64,000 nucleotides of DNA from Amycolatopsis sp. WAC 01376 (GCF_003947415.1 NZ_QHKL01000001.1:1736001-1800000), one strand, 5' to 3'. Numbered from the stretch's first letter, positions 9,166 to 20,871 are shown. The notes: generated from the letters alone by a model not told the origin. Numbers and translations: made by a program.

Positions 9166-10683
9166 GTGCGCAGAACGCTTTCCCTCCTGTCGGCACTGGT
9201 GGCCGTCGCCGGATTGACCTCCGGCGTGGCCACCGCCGCGGCCAAGACGCCGAAGGTGCTGGTCATCGGCCTGGACGGGGCCCGGTTCGACAAGCTGATG
9301 GCCGCGGACACGCCGAACGTCCACGCGTTGGTGGAGCGCGGCTACGCCTCGCGCAGTTCGCTGTACGGCAGCGGGATGGCGCCGACGGTCAGCGGTCCCG
9401 GCTGGTCCACGATCCTCACCGGTGTCTGGCCGGACAAGCACAAGGTCAAGGACAACTCCTTCACCGGCAACGACCTCGCCTCGCATCCGAGCTGGCTCGC
9501 CCGCGCCGAAACCGCGAACCCGGCGCTCGACACGTACGCGGCCGTCGACTGGACGCCGATCAGCGACCGGATCCTGCGTACCGGCCAAGACCGCAAGTTC
9601 GTCCAGAACGGCGACAGCGACGGCTACGAGAAGACCGACGAACAGGTCGCCGTCGACGCCGAGAAACACCTCAAGCAGGACAAGGCCGACGCCTCGTTCG
9701 TCTACTTCGGACAGACGGACATCGCGGGCCACGACCACGGCGCGGACTCCCCGCAGTACGAAGCCAGCCTGCGCACCGACGACGCGCTGATCGGCCGCCT
9801 GCTCGCCGCCGTCGACGCGCGCGCGAACCGCGCGGACGAGGACTGGCTGATCATGATCTCGTCGGACCACGGCCACACGCCCTCGGGCGGCCACGGCGGC
9901 GACACCCCCGAGGAACGGATGACGTTCGTGATCGCCGCCGGTGGCGCGGTCCCGGCCGGAACCCCCGCCGTGCCACCGAAGATCGTCGACATCGCGCCGA
10001 CCGTGCTACGGCACCTCGGCGTGGCGGCTCCGGCGGTCTACGACGGCTACGCGCTCGGCGCCGCGCCCTCGGACGTCTTCGACACGGCCGTTTTGAAGCC
10101 CAGGCAGGACGAGACCGGCGTCCCGGCGGGAGTACTCGGCTGGACGCACGACGCGCCGGGCGGCTGGACCGTGCGCAACGCTTCCGGCATGCCCGCCGGC
10201 GTGACGGAGTGGCAGGGCTGGTCCTTCACCACCGATGACTTCTGGACGCGCACCGCTCCCGGCCAGCAGCGCGAGGCGAACGCCCGGGCGCGCGGCGTCT
10301 TCGCGGTCGCGGACCCGGACGAGTGGGACGACAAGGGCTCGCCTTCTTCGAGTGGGACCTTCGACTCTTCTCTGGTCTCGCCTTCGGCTGACGTTTCCGG
10401 GAAGTCCACTGTGGACGTCTCGTTCGTGTCGCACTACCGGCAGGACGGGACGCAGCGGGGTGCGCTGACGGCGTCGTTCGACGGTGGCCCGGAGCAGAAC
10501 GTGCTGGCCTACGGGCCGGAATCCGGTACGGCGAACAAGGGTGGCGACGTGCTTTCGGTGCCGACGTCGGCTTCGGTCAAGGTGCCCGCGGGGGCTCGTT
10601 CGGTGAAGCTGAGCTGGCGGCTTTATGCGGCGGGGAACAATTGGTACTGGGCCGTGGACGCTCCTCGCGTCACGATCCGGTAA
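9166..10683 (+). CDS. Secreted alkaline-phosphatase-superfamily phosphodiesterase
   Basis: The 505-residue exported enzyme of the nucleotide pyrophosphatase/phosphodiesterase type starts at GTG 9166, preceded by CTGGAGG. A signal peptide (RRTLSLLSALVAVAGLTSG...ATAAA) covers about 28 residues. Metal ligands are visible in VIGLDGARFD, TVSGPGWSTILTGVWPDKH (Thr/Ser nucleophile region), GQTDIAGHDHG and SSDHGHTPSGGHGG. After about residue 320 comes a beta-rich C-terminal domain of roughly 180 residues, perhaps substrate or wall binding. It probably releases phosphate from extracellular phosphodiesters. It sits alone, converging on thiD copy 2. Confidence 0.88.
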   Translation: MRRTLSLLSALVAVAGLTSGVATAAAKTPKVLVIGLDGARFDKLMAADTPNVHALVERGYASRSSLYGSGMAPTVSGPGWSTILTGVWPDKHKVKDNSFTGNDLASHPSWLARAETANPALDTYAAVDWTPISDRILRTGQDRKFVQNGDSDGYEKTDEQVAVDAEKHLKQDKADASFVYFGQTDIAGHDHGADSPQYEASLRTDDALIGRLLAAVDARANRADEDWLIMISSDHGHTPSGGHGGDTPEERMTFVIAAGGAVPAGTPAVPPKIVDIAPTVLRHLGVAAPAVYDGYALGAAPSDVFDTAVLKPRQDETGVPAGVLGWTHDAPGGWTVRNASGMPAGVTEWQGWSFTTDDFWTRTAPGQQREANARARGVFAVADPDEWDDKGSPSSSGTFDSSLVSPSADVSGKSTVDVSFVSHYRQDGTQRGALTASFDGGPEQNVLAYGPESGTANKGGDVLSVPTSASVKVPAGARSVKLSWRLYAAGNNWYWAVDAPRVTIR

Positions 10684-10693
10684 CGCGTGCAAT

Positions 10694-10736
10694 GAAAGGA
10701 CCGTTCCTTGCAAATTTTGCAAGGAACGGTCCTTTC
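10694..10736. repeat. Perfect palindrome, GAACGGTCC...GCAAATTTTGC family
   Basis: 21-bp arms surround a single central T, reading GAAAGGACCGTTCCTTGCAA inward. It lies between convergent genes (phosphodiesterase and thiD). Near-identical copies occur at 16097 and 38751. It likely works as a bidirectional terminator, but its sequence conservation between loci is more than termination needs. Confidence 0.85.
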
Positions 10737-10746
10737 CTAGCGCGTG

Positions 10747-13229
<2,483 letters not shown>

Positions 13230-13345
13230 TCACTCCCTACGCCGGCATTACCCGGTCAGGTTCATGCGGTCGGCGGCGCCGGGTCTTCCAGAAAAAAGAC
13301 TCCAGCCGCCCTCTCAGCCCGCCATGGCGCGAGCTCCCGCGTTGT
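13230..13345 (-). promoter_or_regulatory. TPP riboswitch of thiC-thiD
   Basis: Read on the minus strand, CTGAGAG is followed by a variable stem with a T-rich loop (around 13290-13300). Then come ACCTGACCGGGTAATGCCGG and CGTAGGGAG, just before the TTG start of thiC at 13223. This is the full TPP aptamer signature. As in the thiO copy, the GGGAG ribosome-binding sequence forms its 3' edge, so translational control is likely. Confidence 0.93.
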
Positions 13346-13385
13346 TTGGTTGTGCCCCGACCATGCCACGCCGGGGCTCGGACAA

Positions 13386-13813
13386 TCAACCCTCCAAGGC
13401 GACGGTCACTCCGAAGCCGACCAGAACACCGCCGGACGTGCGCTCCAGCCACAGCTTGACGCGATCGCGGCGCAGCCACTCACCCAGGCGTGTGACCAGC
13501 CAAGGCGAGCGACGATCTGGAGGAGGAACGAGACCGCGAACACGCCGGCCTTCGGGTTGCTCACGTTGATCAGGAAGCCGGAACGGATGCCTCGCCCGGC
13601 GGGTTCGGTGACGTCGCCGGCGCGCTTGCGGAAGAAGAGCGCTTTGACGCCGAGGCAGCGTTCCGGCGTGAGCCCTTCGCCGACTGCTTGATCAGCATCA
13701 CCGTCGCCGGGCCGGAGACCATCGCCATGAGAAGGCTGCGGGGATGAACGCCAGCAGGTTCGGCCTGCCCTGATCATCGGGGCCGCGAGTAACACGATTT
13801 CCGTGGCCGACAT
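13386..13813 (-). pseudogene. Decayed LysE/RhtB-family amino-acid exporter
   Basis: Fragments of a LysE-type exporter appear in different frames. An N-terminus (MSATEIVLLAAPMI) starts at 13813. A middle block follows (GVKALFFRKRAGD, then SGFLINVSNPKAGVFAVSF, the LysE NPK signature). The C-terminus (VKLWLERTSGGVLVGFGV) lies in another frame and ends at 13386. Several helices are missing and at least two frameshifts are needed, so no functional transporter can be made. The remnant lies upstream of the thiC leader. Confidence 0.75.
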
Positions 13814-13914
13814 GTCGACAGCGTTAGCGGTTCACCGGTTTGGAGCATGTGCTCGCGGGGGATTCACGACAGAATCCCGGAGGTTCTGCACCGTTACAGA
13901 AGTCTGGGGTGGAT

Positions 13915-16083
13915 ATGCGAAAACTCATGCTCCCGGCACTGGCAGGCGTGCTGGTCGCGGGGCTGCGCCCGGCGGTGGCCGCGGCACAGGGCGGTGAGGC
14001 GCCCGGTGCGCCCGGCGCCCATCCGAGCTGGCTCCCGGCGGACAAGACCGGCTTCGGCACCGCCCGCGAACGCGCGAGCAACGTCTGGTTCACGCTGCAA
14101 GGTGGACGGCTCTCCGAGGTCTACTACCCGGATCTGTCCACGCCGAGCGTCCGCGCGCTCGACCTCGTCGTCACCGACGGGACGAGCTTCGCGACGGTCG
14201 ATTCCTCGGCCAAGGCGCAGCAGGTGCGCCGCACCGATGGCCTCACCTACGAACAGACCATCACCGACGACCAGCGTCGTTGGAAGCTCCGCAAGACCTA
14301 CGTCACCGACCCGGCGCGCACGAGCGTGCTGATCGACGTCGACTTCGTTTCGCTGACCGGCCGTCCGTACCAGGTGTACGCGGTCGCGGATCCCGATCTC
14401 ACGAACGAGGGATCCGACGACTCCGCACGCACCGATGGGGTGAACGCGGTCGCGTCCGACGCGAAGACCGCTGCCGCATTGACCGCGGAACCGGCGTTCT
14501 CGCGCACTTCCGTCGGTTACGCGGGTTCCTCCGACGGCATCACGCAGCTGACGAAGTCCTTCGCTCTCAAGGATTACGCGAGCGCGGCCAAGGGCAACGT
14601 GCTGATCACCGGGCAGACGGCCGCCGACGGTGTCCGCTCACGGGACTTCACGCTTTCGCTCGGCATGGGCGCGAAGGACTCCGACGCGCTCTCCACCGCG
14701 AAAGCCTCGCTACGGCGCGGATTCGCCGACGCCGCCCGCGCGTACGACCGCGGCTGGAAGCAGTACCTCCGCCAGGTGAAGGACGCGCCGTCGTCGCTCA
14801 AGACCAAGCAGGAACGGGACCTCTACCAGGCGTCCGTGCTCATGCTCGCGGCGAGCGAGGACAAGATCCACCAGGGGGCGCTCATCGCGTCGCCGAGTAT
14901 GCCGTGGCGGTTCGGGAACAACGACCCGGAATGGTCGCCGTCGGGAACCTATCACCTGGTCTGGCCGCGCGACCTCTACCAGATCGCGACCGGCCTGCTC
15001 GCCGCCGGCGACCGCGACGCCGCCAACCGGTCGATCGACTACATGTTCGGCACGCAGCAGCTGCCGGACGGGCATCTGCCGCAGAACAGCCACGTCGACG
15101 GCACGCCGTACTGGACCTCCATCCAGCTCGACGAGACCGCGCTGCCGATCGTGCTCGCCCAGCAGCTCGGCCGGACCGACGCCAAGACCTGGCGGGGTGT
15201 GCGCAAGGCGGCGGAATTCCTGTTGTCCTACAAGGCGGACAACGGGCACGCGTCGCCGTACAGCCAGCAGGAACGCTGGGAAGAACAGGACGGCTACTCG
15301 CCTTCGACGATCGCCGCGGTGATCGCCGGACTGGTCTGCGCGGCCGACATCGCCAAGGCGAACGGCGCCGCCGCCGACGCGAAGCGCTACCTCGACACCG
15401 CCGACGCGTTCAAGGCGAAGCTCGCCCAATGGACGGTGACCACGAACGGCCCGCTGTCGAAGGACCCGTACTTCGTCCGGCTGACCAAGGACGGCAACGC
15501 GAACAACGGCACGAAGTACAACCTCGGCAACTCCAGTGTGACCATGGACCAGCGCGCCGTGACCGACGCCGGTTTCCTCGAACTGGTGAGGCTGGGCATC
15601 TACCGCGCCGACGATCCGGTGATCAGGAACAGCATCAAGGTCACCGACGCCGACATCGCCTTCACCACCCCGACGGGTCAGTTCTGGCACCGGTACACGA
15701 AGGACGGCTACGGCGAGAAGGCCGACGGAGCACCGTGGGACTACACGTTCCCGGCGGAAAGCCGGACCACTTTCGGGCGACTGTGGCCCCTGCTCGCGGG
15801 TGAACGCGGCGAGTACGACCTCGCCGCCGGTGACCGCGGTACGGCCGCGAAGCGCCTTCGCGACCTGGGGCGCATCAGCAGCTCCGGCGACACGATGCCG
15901 GAGCAGGTCTGGGACGAGAACGCGCCTTCGGGGCAGCCCGGCTTCCCGGCGGGCACTCCGACGGCGTCCGCGACACCGCTGGCCTGGACGCACGCCCAGT
16001 ACCTGCGGCTCGCGTGGTCGGTGCAGGCGGGGAAGGTGATCGAGCAGCCGCGGGTGGTGCGATGCCACTTCCTGGGCTGCTGA
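13915..16083 (+). CDS. Secreted glucoamylase (GH15)
   Basis: The 722-residue exported glucan 1,4-alpha-glucosidase releases glucose from starch or maltodextrin ends. A signal peptide (RKLMLPALAGVLVAG...AVAAAQ) is followed by a beta-sandwich N-domain (about 35-290) and an (alpha/alpha)6 barrel. Family landmarks are YHLVWPRDLYQIATGLLAAGD, the acid pair in ERWEEQDGYSPSTIA (Glu456/457) and the catalytic base in MPEQVWDENAPSG (Glu663). ATG 13915 follows GGGGTGGA; the frame is open further upstream but codes no signal peptide. It stands alone between the LysE remnant and def. Confidence 0.92.
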   Translation: MRKLMLPALAGVLVAGLRPAVAAAQGGEAPGAPGAHPSWLPADKTGFGTARERASNVWFTLQGGRLSEVYYPDLSTPSVRALDLVVTDGTSFATVDSSAKAQQVRRTDGLTYEQTITDDQRRWKLRKTYVTDPARTSVLIDVDFVSLTGRPYQVYAVADPDLTNEGSDDSARTDGVNAVASDAKTAAALTAEPAFSRTSVGYAGSSDGITQLTKSFALKDYASAAKGNVLITGQTAADGVRSRDFTLSLGMGAKDSDALSTAKASLRRGFADAARAYDRGWKQYLRQVKDAPSSLKTKQERDLYQASVLMLAASEDKIHQGALIASPSMPWRFGNNDPEWSPSGTYHLVWPRDLYQIATGLLAAGDRDAANRSIDYMFGTQQLPDGHLPQNSHVDGTPYWTSIQLDETALPIVLAQQLGRTDAKTWRGVRKAAEFLLSYKADNGHASPYSQQERWEEQDGYSPSTIAAVIAGLVCAADIAKANGAAADAKRYLDTADAFKAKLAQWTVTTNGPLSKDPYFVRLTKDGNANNGTKYNLGNSSVTMDQRAVTDAGFLELVRLGIYRADDPVIRNSIKVTDADIAFTTPTGQFWHRYTKDGYGEKADGAPWDYTFPAESRTTFGRLWPLLAGERGEYDLAAGDRGTAAKRLRDLGRISSSGDTMPEQVWDENAPSGQPGFPAGTPTASATPLAWTHAQYLRLAWSVQAGKVIEQPRVVRCHFLGC

Positions 16084-16096
16084 CCCTCGCGTAAAC

Positions 16097-16149
16097 GCCA
16101 TGAACGGTCCGTTCCTTGCAAAATTTGCAAGGAACGGACCGTTCATGGC
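16097..16149. repeat. Perfect 53-bp palindrome, second copy
   Basis: 26-bp arms (GCCATGAACGGTCCGTTCCT inward to GCAAA) surround one central base. It lies between the convergent glucoamylase and deformylase genes. Almost the same as the copies at 10694 and 38751; the arms differ mainly by compensatory swaps (GGTCC versus GGACC), so pairing is preserved. Confidence 0.85.
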
Positions 16150-16171
16150 ACGCGGGAAGGGTGCGAGAGGG

Positions 16172-16744
16172 TCAGTCGCCGGCCGATTCGGGCTGCGCCT
16201 CCGGCAGCCAAGAGTTGCCCGGAACGCCCCATTTGTTCGACTTGAGCATTTTCTTCGCCGCGCGAGCGTGGCGCCCGACCAGCCGGTCGAGGTAGATGAA
16301 GCCGTCCAGGTGATCGGTCTCGTGCTGCAGGCAGCGCGCGAAGTAGCCGGTTCCTTCGACCTCGATCGGATTACCGTCGACGTCGAAGCCGGTGACCTTC
16401 GCCCACGAAGCGCGGCCGGTCGGGTACGACTCGCCGGGCGCCGACAGGCAGCCTTCCCAGTCGTCGTCCGGATCCGGCATCGTCTCCGGGATCTCCGACG
16501 TCTCGAGCTTCGGGTTCACCACGAGGCCCTTGTGGCGGGTGCCCTCGTCGTCGGGGCAGTCGTAGACGAACACGCGCAGGTCGAGGCCGATCTGGTTGGC
16601 CGCGAGGCCCACCCCTTCGGCGGCGTACATGGTCTCGAACATGTCGTCGACGAGGGTGCGCAGCTTGTCGTCGAACTCGGTGATCTCCCGAGTCGGGTTG
16701 TGCAGCACTGGCTCGCCGGCGATCACGATGGGATGGACGGTCAC
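16172..16744 (-). CDS. def: Peptide deformylase
   Basis: The enzyme removes the formyl group from nascent N-terminal methionine. The 190-residue metalloenzyme shows all three motifs: [18 protein letters not shown] (metal Cys) and QHETDHLDG (two His ligands and the catalytic Glu). Start is GTG 16744. The C-terminus is about 20 residues longer than the E. coli protein, as in mycobacterial Def (Rv0429c), with which the divergent DUF3263 and LytR_C neighbours are also shared. Confidence 0.95.
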   Translation of the reverse strand: MTVHPIVIAGEPVLHNPTREITEFDDKLRTLVDDMFETMYAAEGVGLAANQIGLDLRVFVYDCPDDEGTRHKGLVVNPKLETSEIPETMPDPDDDWEGCLSAPGESYPTGRASWAKVTGFDVDGNPIEVEGTGYFARCLQHETDHLDGFIYLDRLVGRHARAAKKMLKSNKWGVPGNSWLPEAQPESAGD

Positions 16745-16901
16745 GCGCGCAGTTTAGTCGGACCCTTCTGGTACACCCTTACCCATGACGCGCCGACGCC
16801 GATACCGAGGCCGGGCGCCGGTTCCGTGGTCTAATGGCGCCGCGGAATGACAAGCCTGTGGTTTCACGCCGCCGAGCACTGACCTGATTGCGAGGAGTCG
16901 G

Positions 16902-17213
16902 ATGGACGCCGCGGAGTCGATGGCCGAGCCCGACCAGCCGTCCCCGTCGGAGACCGTGAACGGCCTCAGCGAGCGCGAGCTCGACATGCTCGCGTTCGAA
17001 CGTCAGTGGTGGAAATACGCCGGCGCGAAGGAACAGGCGATCCGCGAACGCTTCTCTATGTCGTCGACGCGCTATTACCAGTTGCTGAACCGGCTGCTCG
17101 AGAAGACCGAAGCCATGCAGGCCGACCCGATGCTGGTGAAGCGCCTGCGAAAGACGCGAGCGGCCCGGCAGCGCAATCGCGCGGCCCGGCGACTGGGGAT
17201 CGATCTCTCATGA
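16902..17213 (+). CDS. DUF3263 helix-turn-helix-like protein
   Basis: This small basic protein (103 residues) matches the actinobacterial DUF3263 family (Rv0430 in M. tuberculosis). The core LSERELDMLAFERQWWKYAGAKEQ and FSMSSTRYYQLLNRLL resemble a sigma-factor-like or HTH DNA-binding fold. The tail KRLRKTRAARQRNRAARR is strongly basic. AGGAGTCGG precedes ATG 16902. Its stop overlaps the start of the LytR_C gene (ATGA), so the two form a coupled pair. A regulatory role is plausible but unproven. Confidence 0.85.
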   Translation: MDAAESMAEPDQPSPSETVNGLSERELDMLAFERQWWKYAGAKEQAIRERFSMSSTRYYQLLNRLLEKTEAMQADPMLVKRLRKTRAARQRNRAARRLGIDLS

Positions 17214-17854
17214 GTCTGTTTTCGGGGCTGTCCCGGCCGATGAAGGCCGCCGGACTGGCCTTGGTCGGTGTCGCCGTGATCGCCGCCGTGATCGGCGGAA
17301 TCACCCTGACCAGTGGCGGCGGTGACTCGGACACCGCCACGCCGCCCGGCACCACGCCCACGACCTCGGACGGTGCGACGCAGCCCTCGTCTCCGGCGCC
17401 GGGGTCGCCTTCGGCCAGCACACCGCCCGCCTCGTCGGCGCCGCCGTCGAGCGCGCCCGCGAGTTCCGCCCCGCCGGCGAGCCAGCCCGGGCAGACCGGT
17501 CAGCCGGGTCAGCCCGGTCCTGGGCAGCCCGGTGGCGATCAGCAGGCGTCCCACAAGTGGGTGACCGTGCGGGTCTACAACAACAGCACGATCCAGGGGC
17601 TCGGCGAGCAGGCCGCGAAGGACTTCCGCGCTTCCGGCTGGAACGTCTCCGAGGTCAAGGGCTATCCGGGCAGGCTCCCCGAGACCGTGGCCTACTTCCG
17701 GCCGGGCACCGACGAGGAAGCGGCCGCGAAGGCGCTGGCGCTGGAGTTCGGTTTCCGTGCCGAGCCCAGGTTCAAGGAGATCGAGAACATCGGCCCCGGC
17801 GTGATCGTCATCCTCACCAAGGATTACAAGACCAACGACAAAGACGGCTCCTAG
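17210..17854 (+). CDS. LytR C-terminal-domain membrane protein
   Basis: The 214-residue protein has one N-terminal membrane helix (about 12-36, AAGLALVGVAVIAAVIGGITL), a Ser/Pro/Ala/Gly-rich extracytoplasmic linker of about 75 residues, and a LytR_C domain (WVTVRVYNNSTIQGLGEQAA to IVILTKDY). It is the counterpart of Rv0431. LytR_C domains occur in wall-ligase (LCP) proteins, but the catalytic LCP domain is absent here, so a wall-associated accessory or binding role is likely. ATG 17210 overlaps the upstream stop. Confidence 0.85.
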   Translation: MSLFSGLSRPMKAAGLALVGVAVIAAVIGGITLTSGGGDSDTATPPGTTPTTSDGATQPSSPAPGSPSASTPPASSAPPSSAPASSAPPASQPGQTGQPGQPGPGQPGGDQQASHKWVTVRVYNNSTIQGLGEQAAKDFRASGWNVSEVKGYPGRLPETVAYFRPGTDEEAAAKALALEFGFRAEPRFKEIENIGPGVIVILTKDYKTNDKDGS

Positions 17855-17860
17855 CAGCTA

Positions 17861-17902
17861 CGGAAAGGGCCCTCTTCCTCGCGGGGAAGAGGGCCCTTTC
17901 CG
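17861..17902. terminator. Strong hairpin between convergent genes
   Basis: Perfect 18-bp arms (CGGAAAGGGCCCTCTTCC) enclose a 6-nt loop. It lies 6 nt after the LytR_C stop and 3 nt before the stop of the minus-strand ATPase gene. A bidirectional terminator is likely. No clear U-tract. Confidence 0.75.
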
Positions 17903-17905
17903 TGC

Positions 17906-20185
17906 TCAGGCCTGGTTCCGCGCGTAGGCCTCCAGCGCCGCGAGCTGTGCCGGGTCGAGCGACGGCCGGACGGCCTCGGCCGCCTTCGTCAGATGCGTGG
18001 CGGTGACCTCCTTGGCCTCCAGTGACTCGCGCATCGCGGTCAGCGCGGCCTCCCTGATCAGTGCCGCGCAGTCCGCCGCCGAGTAACCGTCCAAAGTGGC
18101 CGCATACGCCGCGAGGTCCACATCGGACGCGAGCGGCGTGTTCTTGGCGCTGGCGGCCAGGATCGCCTCGCGCGCGTGGGCGTCCGGCGGCGGGACGTAG
18201 ACGCGGCGCTCCAGCCGTCCCGGCCGCAGCAGGGCCGGGTCGACCAGTTCCGGCCGGTTCGTCGCACCGAGGACGACGACCTCGCGCATCGGCTCGACAC
18301 CGTCCAATTCGGTCAGCAGGGCCGCAACGACCCGGTCCGACACGCCCGAATCCGAGGACTGGCCGCGACGCGGGGCGAGCGCGTCGATCTCGTCGAGGAA
18401 GATCAGCGACGGTGCGGCCTCGGCGGCGCGACGGAAGAGTTCCCGCACCGCACGCTCGGACTCGCCGACCCATTTGTCCATCAGTTCGGCGCCCTTGACC
18501 GCGAAGACGTTCAACGCGCCGGTGCCCGCGAGCGCGCGGACCAGGAATGTCTTGCCACCGCCCGGCGGGCCGTACAGGAGCACGCCGCGCGGCGGATCGA
18601 CGCCGAGGCGGGCGAACGAGTCCGGGTAACGCAGCGGCCACAGCACCGCCTCGGTGAGCGACTGCTTGACGTCCGTCATGTTGCCGACGTCGTCGAGCGT
18701 CAGTCCGCCGGTGGCCAGATTGTCCGAAGTGGACATCGAGATGGGGCGGACGGTGGTCAGCGCGTCGAGCAGGTCCTGCTGGGAGATCCGCGGTTCGTCG
18801 GCGTCACGCTGCCGCAGCGCGGCCCGGAGGGCGGCGTCGCGGCGGAGCGCGATGAGATCCGCGGCCACGAAACCGGGTGTGCGCTCGGCGATCGGGCCGA
18901 CGTCGACGCCGGACTCCAGCGGGGCTTCGCGCAGGAGCACACGGAGGAGTTCCGTGCGGGTCTTCGAGTCCGGGAGCGGCAGGCCGAGTTCGCGGTCGAG
19001 CAGGTCCGCGGCGCGCAGCCGGGGATCGGCCGACTCGGCCCGCCCCGTGGTGGCGATGACCGCGAAACCCTTGCTGCGCAAGGCATTACGCAAGTCGTCG
19101 AGGACGACCGTCGCGAGCGGTGGCGGCTGGGACGCGGGCAGCAGCGCGTCGATGTCGGTGATCAGCAGGACGGCGGGGTCTTCGTCGTGGGTGGCCTGTT
19201 CGATCGCCTTACGCAGCCGAGCGGCGGCCACGTTCGGGTCGAGAACGGCGATGTTCGGCGCCGCGATCGACACCACCCGCACCTTCTCGGCCTGCGCCAC
19301 GGCGCGGACCAGCGTCGCCTTCCCGACGCCTTCCGGCCCGGACAGCAGGACCCCGAGATGCGCCGACGTCCCGAGCTTCGCCAGCAGCTCCGGACGGTGG
19401 AAGGCCAGGTCGAACCATTCGGCGAGCTTGCGCGCGGCCGATTCGGAGCCGGCGAGATCCGACAGGGGAGGCACGGACTCCTCGGCCACTTCGTCGACCC
19501 GCTCGTCTTCGACGATCTCGGCGTCGATGAAGTCCTCGTGTGGCGTGGAGGGCGTGCTTCGCACCAGCGTCGTCCCGGCACGGGCGGGGACGGCGGCGGG
19601 CGCGGCCTCGCCGGTGCGGGCGCCGTCACGCCAGCTGACCACAGTGGACGGTCCGACGGCGACCGGCCCCGGCGGCTCGGTGGCGGTGACGGTGAGCAGT
19701 TCGTTCGTCCACGTCATGCCGATGGCGCGGGAAAGCTGGCCGCGGACCGCGGAGACGTCGGAGCCCGGTGCGGGCGCGAGGTCTTGGGGGAGCAGGGAAA
19801 CGGCGTCGCCGACGGTCAGGACCTTGCCGATCAGGGCGAGCCTCAGGGTGTGCGGGGAGAGCGAGACGCTCGCCATCCTCGAACCCGACACGGTGACCGT
19901 CTTCGCGGCCGACACCTCCGCCGGCGCGACGACCACTTCCGCTCCCTCGGTCACGCCGAGGTTCGACATCGTGACGTCGTCGAGGAGGATCACGCCAGGG
20001 ATGCCCTCCGCGTCCGACGGGGCGGCCAGCGCCGAGCTGACGCGGGCGCCGGTGACGCGGACGGCGTCCCAGGCCATCAGGCCGAGCGCGTCGAGGACTT
20101 CGGGGTGCAGCCGGACGACGCCGCGGCGGGAGTCCAGGGCGGACGGGGTGTGCCGGACGGTCAGCGTGATCTGGGGTGCGCTCAC
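17906..20185 (-). CDS. CDC48/p97-like double AAA+ ATPase
   Basis: The 759-residue protein has a CDC48-type N-domain (HTPSALDSRRGVVRLHPEVL; about 1-190), a linker, and two AAA+ modules. D1 has Walker A GPEGVGKA (near 285-292) but an altered Walker B, LLITDIDALLP, lacking the usual Glu. D2 is intact: GPPGGGKT near 540, IFLDEIDALAPRRG, and ATNRPELVDPALLRPGRLER. These hexamers unfold or extract proteins using ATP. It matches Rv0435c and precedes pssA in the same broad order. D1 may bind ATP without hydrolysing it. GTG 20185 is the start. Confidence 0.9.
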   Translation of the reverse strand: MSAPQITLTVRHTPSALDSRRGVVRLHPEVLDALGLMAWDAVRVTGARVSSALAAPSDAEGIPGVILLDDVTMSNLGVTEGAEVVVAPAEVSAAKTVTVSGSRMASVSLSPHTLRLALIGKVLTVGDAVSLLPQDLAPAPGSDVSAVRGQLSRAIGMTWTNELLTVTATEPPGPVAVGPSTVVSWRDGARTGEAAPAAVPARAGTTLVRSTPSTPHEDFIDAEIVEDERVDEVAEESVPPLSDLAGSESAARKLAEWFDLAFHRPELLAKLGTSAHLGVLLSGPEGVGKATLVRAVAQAEKVRVVSIAAPNIAVLDPNVAAARLRKAIEQATHDEDPAVLLITDIDALLPASQPPPLATVVLDDLRNALRSKGFAVIATTGRAESADPRLRAADLLDRELGLPLPDSKTRTELLRVLLREAPLESGVDVGPIAERTPGFVAADLIALRRDAALRAALRQRDADEPRISQQDLLDALTTVRPISMSTSDNLATGGLTLDDVGNMTDVKQSLTEAVLWPLRYPDSFARLGVDPPRGVLLYGPPGGGKTFLVRALAGTGALNVFAVKGAELMDKWVGESERAVRELFRRAAEAAPSLIFLDEIDALAPRRGQSSDSGVSDRVVAALLTELDGVEPMREVVVLGATNRPELVDPALLRPGRLERRVYVPPPDAHAREAILAASAKNTPLASDVDLAAYAATLDGYSAADCAALIREAALTAMRESLEAKEVTATHLTKAAEAVRPSLDPAQLAALEAYARNQA

Positions 20186-20198
20186 CCCGCCACCCTAT

Positions 20199-20813
20199 CT
20201 ACGCGGCGGGCCCCCAGCGGTCGAAGGACAGGATCTCCCCGGCGGGTCGCCGGACGGCCGGGGAGAAGTCGCGCTGGGTGGTGTGGGCGACGGCGAGCAG
20301 GCTGATCTGCGCGACGTCGCCGGGGATCCCGAGCAGCTCCGCGACCTCGGCCTCGCGCGCGGGCAGGTGGTACGCGCACATCGAACTGCCGAGCCCCTTC
20401 GACCGCAGCGCGAGCTGGAAGCTCCAGATCGCCGGGTACACCGAGCCGTAGTAGCCGTTCTGGATGACGGGATCCGACGGCGGGCGGCCGATCATGCAGG
20501 GGATGGCGAGCGCCGGGACGCGCCCGAGGTTGTCGACGAGGTGCCGAGCCGACCGCATGATGGCGTCGCTCGTCAGGTGGCCGTACTTCGCGATGGTCGG
20601 AATCGCCTCGGCGCGGACGATGTCCGCGACCTCGGCCCGCAGCTCCGGGTCGCGAACGATCACCCACCGCTGGGAGTCGAGCAGCATCCCCGCGGCGGGC
20701 GCCTGCTGCGCGATGCGGACGCAGTCTTCGAGAAGTCCCTCCTCGACCGGCCGGTCGAGGTCGAGCTTGCGGCGGACCGAGCGGGTGGTGGTGAGCAGCG
20801 TTTCGGTGTCCAT
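20199..20813 (-). CDS. Nitroreductase-family flavoprotein
   Basis: The 204-residue FMN enzyme of the NfsB/NfnB class starts with TTRSVRRKLDLDRPV. It contains AQQAPAAGMLLDSQRW near the FMN site and GLGSSMCAYHLPAREAEVAELLGIP, the usual C-terminal flavin motif. It likely reduces nitro-aromatic or quinone compounds with NAD(P)H. It lies 82 bp from a divergent TetR gene, with two identical-type operators between them, so it is probably the regulator's target. This pair interrupts the mycobacterial-type ATPase-pssA neighbourhood. Confidence 0.87.
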   Translation of the reverse strand: MDTETLLTTTRSVRRKLDLDRPVEEGLLEDCVRIAQQAPAAGMLLDSQRWVIVRDPELRAEVADIVRAEAIPTIAKYGHLTSDAIMRSARHLVDNLGRVPALAIPCMIGRPPSDPVIQNGYYGSVYPAIWSFQLALRSKGLGSSMCAYHLPAREAEVAELLGIPGDVAQISLLAVAHTTQRDFSPAVRRPAGEILSFDRWGPAA

Positions 20814-20830
20814 GACATCCCTCCAGGTGA

Positions 20831-20871
20831 CTTACGACGTAAGCATACGAGGTGATTACTTACGGCGTAAG
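20831..20871. promoter_or_regulatory. Twin TetR operators
   Basis: Two 13-bp palindromes, CTTACGACGTAAG (20831-20843) and CTTACGGCGTAAG (20859-20871), differ only at one central base. Their centres are 28 bp apart. One lies 18 bp from the nitroreductase start, the other 23 bp from the tetR start. This is a textbook layout for joint repression of both divergent genes. Confidence 0.85.

Noticed and set aside
16800..16860. Possible tRNA upstream of the DUF3263 gene
   Set aside because: A few paired stretches exist, but there is no cloverleaf, no TTC loop consensus and no anticodon arm.
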